Of a DNA stretch of 9,623 nt, positions 6,974-9,623 are shown piece after piece; the first letter of the stretch is position 1, and every line of letters starts with the position of its first letter. Source of the stretch: Phycisphaerales bacterium (GTDB taxonomy: Bacteria > Planctomycetota > Phycisphaerae > Tepidisphaerales > Tepidisphaeraceae); NCBI GenBank assembly GCA_028288905.1, contig JAQGHJ010000185.1, positions 1 through 9,623 of the forward strand. The letters are read 5' to 3'. The notes below the pieces were generated by a model, which was given only the letters and a program-made list of their open reading frames with translations, ran no database searches and had not been told where the DNA came from. Made by a program: the position numbers and the translations under genes.

Positions 6974-6999
6974 CCCGTGGCACGGGTTTCCAACCCGTG
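6974..6999 (+). repeat. Third copy of the 26-bp interspersed hairpin repeat
   Basis: This is identical over 26 bases to 1312-1337 and to the inverse of 1391-1416. It begins 15 bases after the lutB stop, in the 124-base lutB-lutC gap. The internal hairpin CACGGGTT-TCC-AACCCGTG (6981-6999) could attenuate or protect the transcript between the two genes. It is a single copy here, unlike the inverted pair near coxB. Confidence 0.85.
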
Positions 7000-7036
7000 T
7001 ACCCCGCCGCACGTTCCCAGTCCGCCTTCCGGACGC

Positions 7037-7062
7037 CGCTACAAAACGCTACCCGCCGCTAC
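7037..7062 (+). promoter_or_regulatory. Three CGCTAC direct repeats at exact 10-bp spacing upstream of lutC
   Basis: CGCTAC occurs at 7037-7042, 7047-7052 and 7057-7062. The outer two sit in a longer identical 11-mer (7034-7044 and 7054-7064). A 10-base period places all three on nearly the same face of the helix, as in tandem operators. The array ends 20 bases before the lutC ATG. Function as a binding site is inference; it may be a chance micro-repeat. Confidence 0.35.
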
Positions 7063-7082
7063 AAGAGCCGCGACGAACGACC

Positions 7083-7751
7083 ATGCACGCCGACCCGCTC
7101 GCCCACCCCGTGATGACCCGCGTCCGCCAGGCCCTCGGCCGCCCGGGCGGGCCGGGGGCGTCACCGCCGATCCCGCCGGAAATCGACGAGTCGATCGCCC
7201 GGCTCGTCTACAGTGAGGTCGGGTTGCCGGAGCTGTTCGTGAGGCGGGCGAGCGAGATGAAGATGCTCGTCGAACGGGTGTCGGCCGACGACCTGCTCGA
7301 CCGCCTCGTCGCGTTCCTGAAGGAGCACTCGCTGACGAACGCGATGCTGTCGGACACGCCGATCCTCACCCGCCTCAACGTCTGCGGCCACCTGCGGGCG
7401 CACGGCGTCGACGCCAAGCGCTGGGCCGACATGTCGGCCGACGATGCGTACGAGTTCGACTGCGGCATCACGGAGGTCGACTACGCCGTCGCCGAGACCG
7501 GCACGGTCGGCATCCGCCACCGCCCCGAGCACGGCCGGCTGCTGTCGCTCACGCCGTTCGTCCACGTAGCGATCGTCGAGCCCAAAACCTTCGTCCCCGA
7601 CCTGATCGACCTGTTCGCCGCCCTGAAGCGGGACGGCATCGGCAGCGGGACTACGTTGATCTCGGGCCCGAGCAAGACGGCCGACATCGAGATGAACACG
7701 GTCACGGGCGTGCACGGGCCGAACATCGTCAAGGCATTCGTCTTGGGATGA
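7083..7751 (+). CDS. lutC: L-lactate utilization protein LutC (LUD domain)
   Basis: The product has 222 residues, a little shorter than typical LutC at about 240. It is the third subunit of the lactate oxidation system and is related to the LutB N-terminal domain. Visible family motifs are MTRVRQALGR near the N-terminus (the usual RIRxALGR element), GITEVDYAVAETGTV, the SLTPFVHVAIVE strand, and SGPSKTADIEMNTVTGVHGP (about 194-213), the most diagnostic stretch. ATG 7083 is preferred over the in-frame ATG 7113 because the family has about ten residues before the RIRxALGR element. Neither has a Shine-Dalgarno sequence. It follows lutB after 124 bases and ends 11 bases before a long inverted repeat. 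Confidence 0.92.
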   Translation: MHADPLAHPVMTRVRQALGRPGGPGASPPIPPEIDESIARLVYSEVGLPELFVRRASEMKMLVERVSADDLLDRLVAFLKEHSLTNAMLSDTPILTRLNVCGHLRAHGVDAKRWADMSADDAYEFDCGITEVDYAVAETGTVGIRHRPEHGRLLSLTPFVHVAIVEPKTFVPDLIDLFAALKRDGIGSGTTLISGPSKTADIEMNTVTGVHGPNIVKAFVLG

Positions 7752-7761
7752 AAAGGGAAGG

Positions 7762-7871
7762 TAGCCACGGATGAACACGGATGAACACAGATGGGAGAAG
7801 AGGGAGGTGGCGACGCACGCCCCTGTTCCTCTTTTTTCCCATCCGTGTTCATCTGTGTTCATCCGTGGCTA
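7762..7871. repeat. Long inverted repeat between convergent genes
   Basis: The left arm (7762-7803) and right arm (7828-7871) are reverse complements over about 42 bases, with a few mismatches near their inner ends plus one swapped G/A pair. Each arm repeats a CACGGATGAACA-type unit two to three times. The loop is 24 bases. As RNA it would fold into a very long stem on either strand, so it may terminate both lutC and deoR. The unit resembles interspersed repeats I associate with planctomycete and related genomes (recollection, not searched). The right arm overlaps the end of the DeoR gene. Confidence 0.88.
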
Positions 7872-8640
7872 AAACGAGTTCACATCCAGCGGCCCTTACC
7901 GCGTCGGCCTGCTCGGGGTCGATGCCGGCGTCCGTCACCACGACATGGACCTGACTCAGGTCGCACAGCTTGGCCAGCGCCTGCTGGCCGAACTTCGTGC
8001 TGTCAGCCAACAGCACCACCTGCTGCACCTGCCGCATCATCTGTTGCTCCGCCTGGACGAGCAGCAGGTTCTGGTTGTAGACGGCCCCGTCGCGGACGCC
8101 GGCGCAGCTGAGGAACAACGTCGAGGCGTGGACGGTCCCCAGGAACGCTTCGACGTGCGGGCCGAGCAGCACGCCGTAGCGGGGGTAGACGAGCCCGCCG
8201 GTCAGGATCAGCTCGACGTTGTCGTCGTTCACGAACAGGTTGCCGATCGGTAGGCTGTTCGTGACGAGCTGCATCGGCCGGCCGACGAGCTCGCGGGCGA
8301 GGTAGTAGGTGGTCGTGCCACCGTCGACAAGCACGGTCTGTCCGGGCCGGACGAGGGTTGCGGCGGCCCGGGCGATGCGGACCTTCTCGTCCGCCCGGTA
8401 CTCGGTCCGCTGGTCGAACGCGTACGGCCGGCCCGACGCGACGGCCGCCGTCGGCCGCTCGCCGGCCCACACGACCCCGCCGTGCGTCCGCTCGACGAGC
8501 CCGGCCTGCTCCAGCAGCTCGACGTCCCGGCGAACGGTCGACTGCGACACCTGCAGCTCGGACGCCAACGCGTCGAGCGTCGCCGTGCCGCGGGCGGCCA
8601 GCAGTGACTTGAGGCGGTTCTGGCGGTCGATGATGAGCAT
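7849..8640 (-). CDS. DeoR-family transcriptional regulator
   Basis: The product has 263 residues, normal for DeoR/GlpR repressors. The N-terminal helix-turn-helix (about 5-57) contains the signature LASELQVSQSTVRRDVELLEQAGLVERTHGGVV. The C-terminal sugar-phosphate sensor domain shows DEKVRIARAAATLV (85-97), VDGGTTTYYLA (105-115), TNSLPI (128-132), LTGG (147-150), ADSTKFG (212-218) and VVTDAGID. These proteins repress sugar or nucleoside catabolic genes until a phosphorylated effector binds. ATG 8640 gives the standard MLIIDRQNRLKSLL opening. GTG 8676 would add 12 non-family residues. There is no clear Shine-Dalgarno sequence. The last six residues (ATDEHR) and the stop codon come from the right arm of the inverted repeat. 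It lies 72 bases downstream of an aldolase-like gene on the same strand, a possible target. Confidence 0.92.
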   Translation of the reverse strand: MLIIDRQNRLKSLLAARGTATLDALASELQVSQSTVRRDVELLEQAGLVERTHGGVVWAGERPTAAVASGRPYAFDQRTEYRADEKVRIARAAATLVRPGQTVLVDGGTTTYYLARELVGRPMQLVTNSLPIGNLFVNDDNVELILTGGLVYPRYGVLLGPHVEAFLGTVHASTLFLSCAGVRDGAVYNQNLLLVQAEQQMMRQVQQVVLLADSTKFGQQALAKLCDLSQVHVVVTDAGIDPEQADAVRAAGCELVLATDEHR

Positions 8641-8712
8641 GAGGGCGGCGCGGCGGCTGAATGGTAGGGTCCCCACCGCGGACCGGTGCCCGTCCCCGAC
8701 AGGACCGGGAGG

Positions 8713-9623
8713 TTAGCCCGCCCGGTCCCGCGCCAGGTCGGCTTGGATCTTCTGCCGGGCCGCCGCCACCTTCTGGGCCGGGGTCATCTGCGGGAAGTCC
8801 GGCGACCCGTCCGCCCGCCGCGGCACGCCACTCGCCGCCGGGGGGGTCGTCGCGCCTACGGCGGCGACCGGCCGGTCCAGGTTGACGACTGCCGCCCGGC
8901 CGACAACGGGACTGCCCGTTCGTCCACGCGGCTCGTTCCCGCCGCTCCCGCCACCGGAGAACGTCGGCCGGCGACCGGCGCCGCCCGGGCCAGCGCTGCC
9001 GCTGAACGTCACCCGCACCTTCGGCCGGTCCCCGTTACCGCCGGCCGACGCCGAACTGCCAGACGATCCCCGGCGGGCTGGTGACGGTGGGACGGCGGTC
9101 GGGGCAGGGCGGAGGGGGACCGCAGTTGTTCCAATCGGCTTCGCCTCCGCGAGCGGCTCGGCCGCCGGCACGCCGGCCGGCACGACCCCCGTGCTGCCGT
9201 CACCGGCGTAGCTCGTCGCGGTCGTCGTCAGCCGCGAATCCTCCGCCAGCGGGCGGATCGGCTTGATCCCGAGCTTTTGCAGCTCGCCGTGGTACGCCTT
9301 GGTCGCTTCCTCGGCCGTGATCTGCTCGTCCGCCAACAGCCGCAGGAACGACACGAACGTGAGCTGGTGCTCGCTGTTGTTGATCTTCCGGCCGAATAGG
9401 GCGGCCCGTGCCCCGTACTTCTTCGCCTCGGTCAGCAGCTTGAAGGCGTCGTAGGTCGTCCCGCTCGACCCGCCAAGGATGCCCGGGACGAGGTGGGGGT
9501 CGTATGCCGCCAGTTCCTCCATCGCCCGCGGCCCGTGGTAGACGAGCTTGAGAAACACCGGCCGGCCGGCCGCCGGCACGCCGGCCGGCACGACCCCCGT
9601 GCTGCCGTCACCGGCGTAGCTCG
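8713..9623 (-). CDS. TIM-barrel aldolase-like protein with long Gly/Pro/Ser-rich tail, partial (N-terminus beyond window)
   Basis: 302 residues are visible and the frame is open to the right edge, so the true start is not in the window. The first part (to about base 9228) reads like the last strands of a (beta/alpha)8 barrel: FLKLVYHGPRAMEELAAYDP, VPGILGGSSGTTYDAF (a phosphate-loop-like GGSSGT), YGARAALFGRKIN, then helical TAEEATKAYHGELQKLGIKP. This resembles DeoC/fructose-aldolase-like proteins annotated in planctomycetes as beta/alpha-barrel proteins (recollection). A tail of about 170 residues follows, low-complexity and rich in Gly, Ser, Pro and Ala, with TFSG twice, ending in an amphipathic MTPAQKVAAARQKIQADLARDR helix. 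The catalytic Lys cannot be placed because the barrel is incomplete. The right-most 19 residues duplicate part of the tail (see the direct repeat). The substrate is unknown. Confidence 0.6.
   Translation of the reverse strand, partial: SYAGDGSTGVVPAGVPAAGRPVFLKLVYHGPRAMEELAAYDPHLVPGILGGSSGTTYDAFKLLTEAKKYGARAALFGRKINNSEHQLTFVSFLRLLADEQITAEEATKAYHGELQKLGIKPIRPLAEDSRLTTTATSYAGDGSTGVVPAGVPAAEPLAEAKPIGTTAVPLRPAPTAVPPSPARRGSSGSSASAGGNGDRPKVRVTFSGSAGPGGAGRRPTFSGGGSGGNEPRGRTGSPVVGRAAVVNLDRPVAAVGATTPPAASGVPRRADGSPDFPQMTPAQKVAAARQKIQADLARDRAG
9159..9623. repeat. 57-bp exact direct repeat, in frame, running into the window end
   Basis: Bases 9159-9215 and 9567-9623 are identical over 57 bases, offset by 408 bases (136 codons). 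The left copy encodes SYAGDGSTGVVPAGVPAA in the low-complexity tail of the minus-strand gene. The right copy encodes the same peptide in the same frame, immediately before the barrel segment GRPVFLKL. The repeat reaches the last base, so its real length is unknown. Identity at silent positions means it is either very recent or an assembly-edge artefact. Confidence 0.85.

Noticed and set aside
5105..7012. A 635-codon open frame on the minus strand
   Set aside because: It lies opposite lutB, which has clear iron-sulfur motifs. The minus-strand product is Arg/Val/Asp-rich filler typical of antisense frames in G+C-rich DNA.
7762..7871. CRISPR-like array
   Set aside because: The repeats are two inverted arms of short direct units with no unique spacers and no cas genes; it is an inverted repeat or hairpin element.
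1..9623. tRNA, rRNA, transposase, phage or defence genes
   Set aside because: Nothing resembling these was recognised on either strand by reading the frames and the intergenic sequences.

Overview
The window looks like chromosomal DNA from a planctomycete, most likely Gemmataceae-like. It is very G+C-rich, codon third positions are dominated by G/C, and gene families typical of that group are present: a cupredoxin/transthyretin-like secreted protein, a TPR lipoprotein, and a barrel protein with a low-complexity tail. Short hairpin-forming interspersed repeats lie between genes. The taxonomic call is inference from style, not from a marker gene.

Layout. (1) 1-1225, minus: the 5' part of cytochrome c oxidase subunit II (coxB), cut by the window edge inside the CuA site. 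Its presumed leader (1226-1470) holds a good sigma70-like promoter and an inverted pair of a 26-bp interspersed repeat. (2) 1551-2417, minus: a secreted cupredoxin-like protein. (3) 2418-2834: a divergent intergenic region. (4) 2835-3566, plus: a TPR lipoprotein, followed by a hairpin terminator. (5) 3761-7751, plus: a lactate-utilization set lutA, lutB, lutC. It is split, because a small Lys/Ala-rich histone H1-like gene (4939-5244) sits between lutA and lutB. lutB and lutC are separated by a third copy of the 26-bp repeat and by three CGCTAC motifs at exact 10-bp spacing. (6) 7762-7871: a long near-perfect inverted repeat between convergent genes. (7) 7849-8640, minus: a DeoR-family regulator whose last codons and stop lie inside that repeat. 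(8) 8713-9623, minus: the C-terminal part of a TIM-barrel aldolase-like protein with a long Gly/Pro/Ser-rich tail. It contains a 57-bp exact repeat that runs into the window end.

How the genes work together. LutA, LutB and LutC are together the iron-sulfur system that oxidises L-lactate to pyruvate, passing electrons to the respiratory chain. CoxB belongs to the terminal oxidase of that chain. The cupredoxin-like protein is a plausible copper or electron-transfer partner on the envelope side, but this is inferred only from proximity and fold. The DeoR regulator and the aldolase-like gene are co-directional and 72 bp apart, suggesting a separate small sugar-phosphate unit.

I do not see a clear new defence or mobile system. 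The observations most worth checking are the roughly 95-residue insertion inside the CoxB copper domain, the repeat element that supplies the end of the deoR gene, the split lut locus with starts lacking Shine-Dalgarno sequences, and the in-frame 57-bp repeat at the window edge, which may be an assembly artefact.
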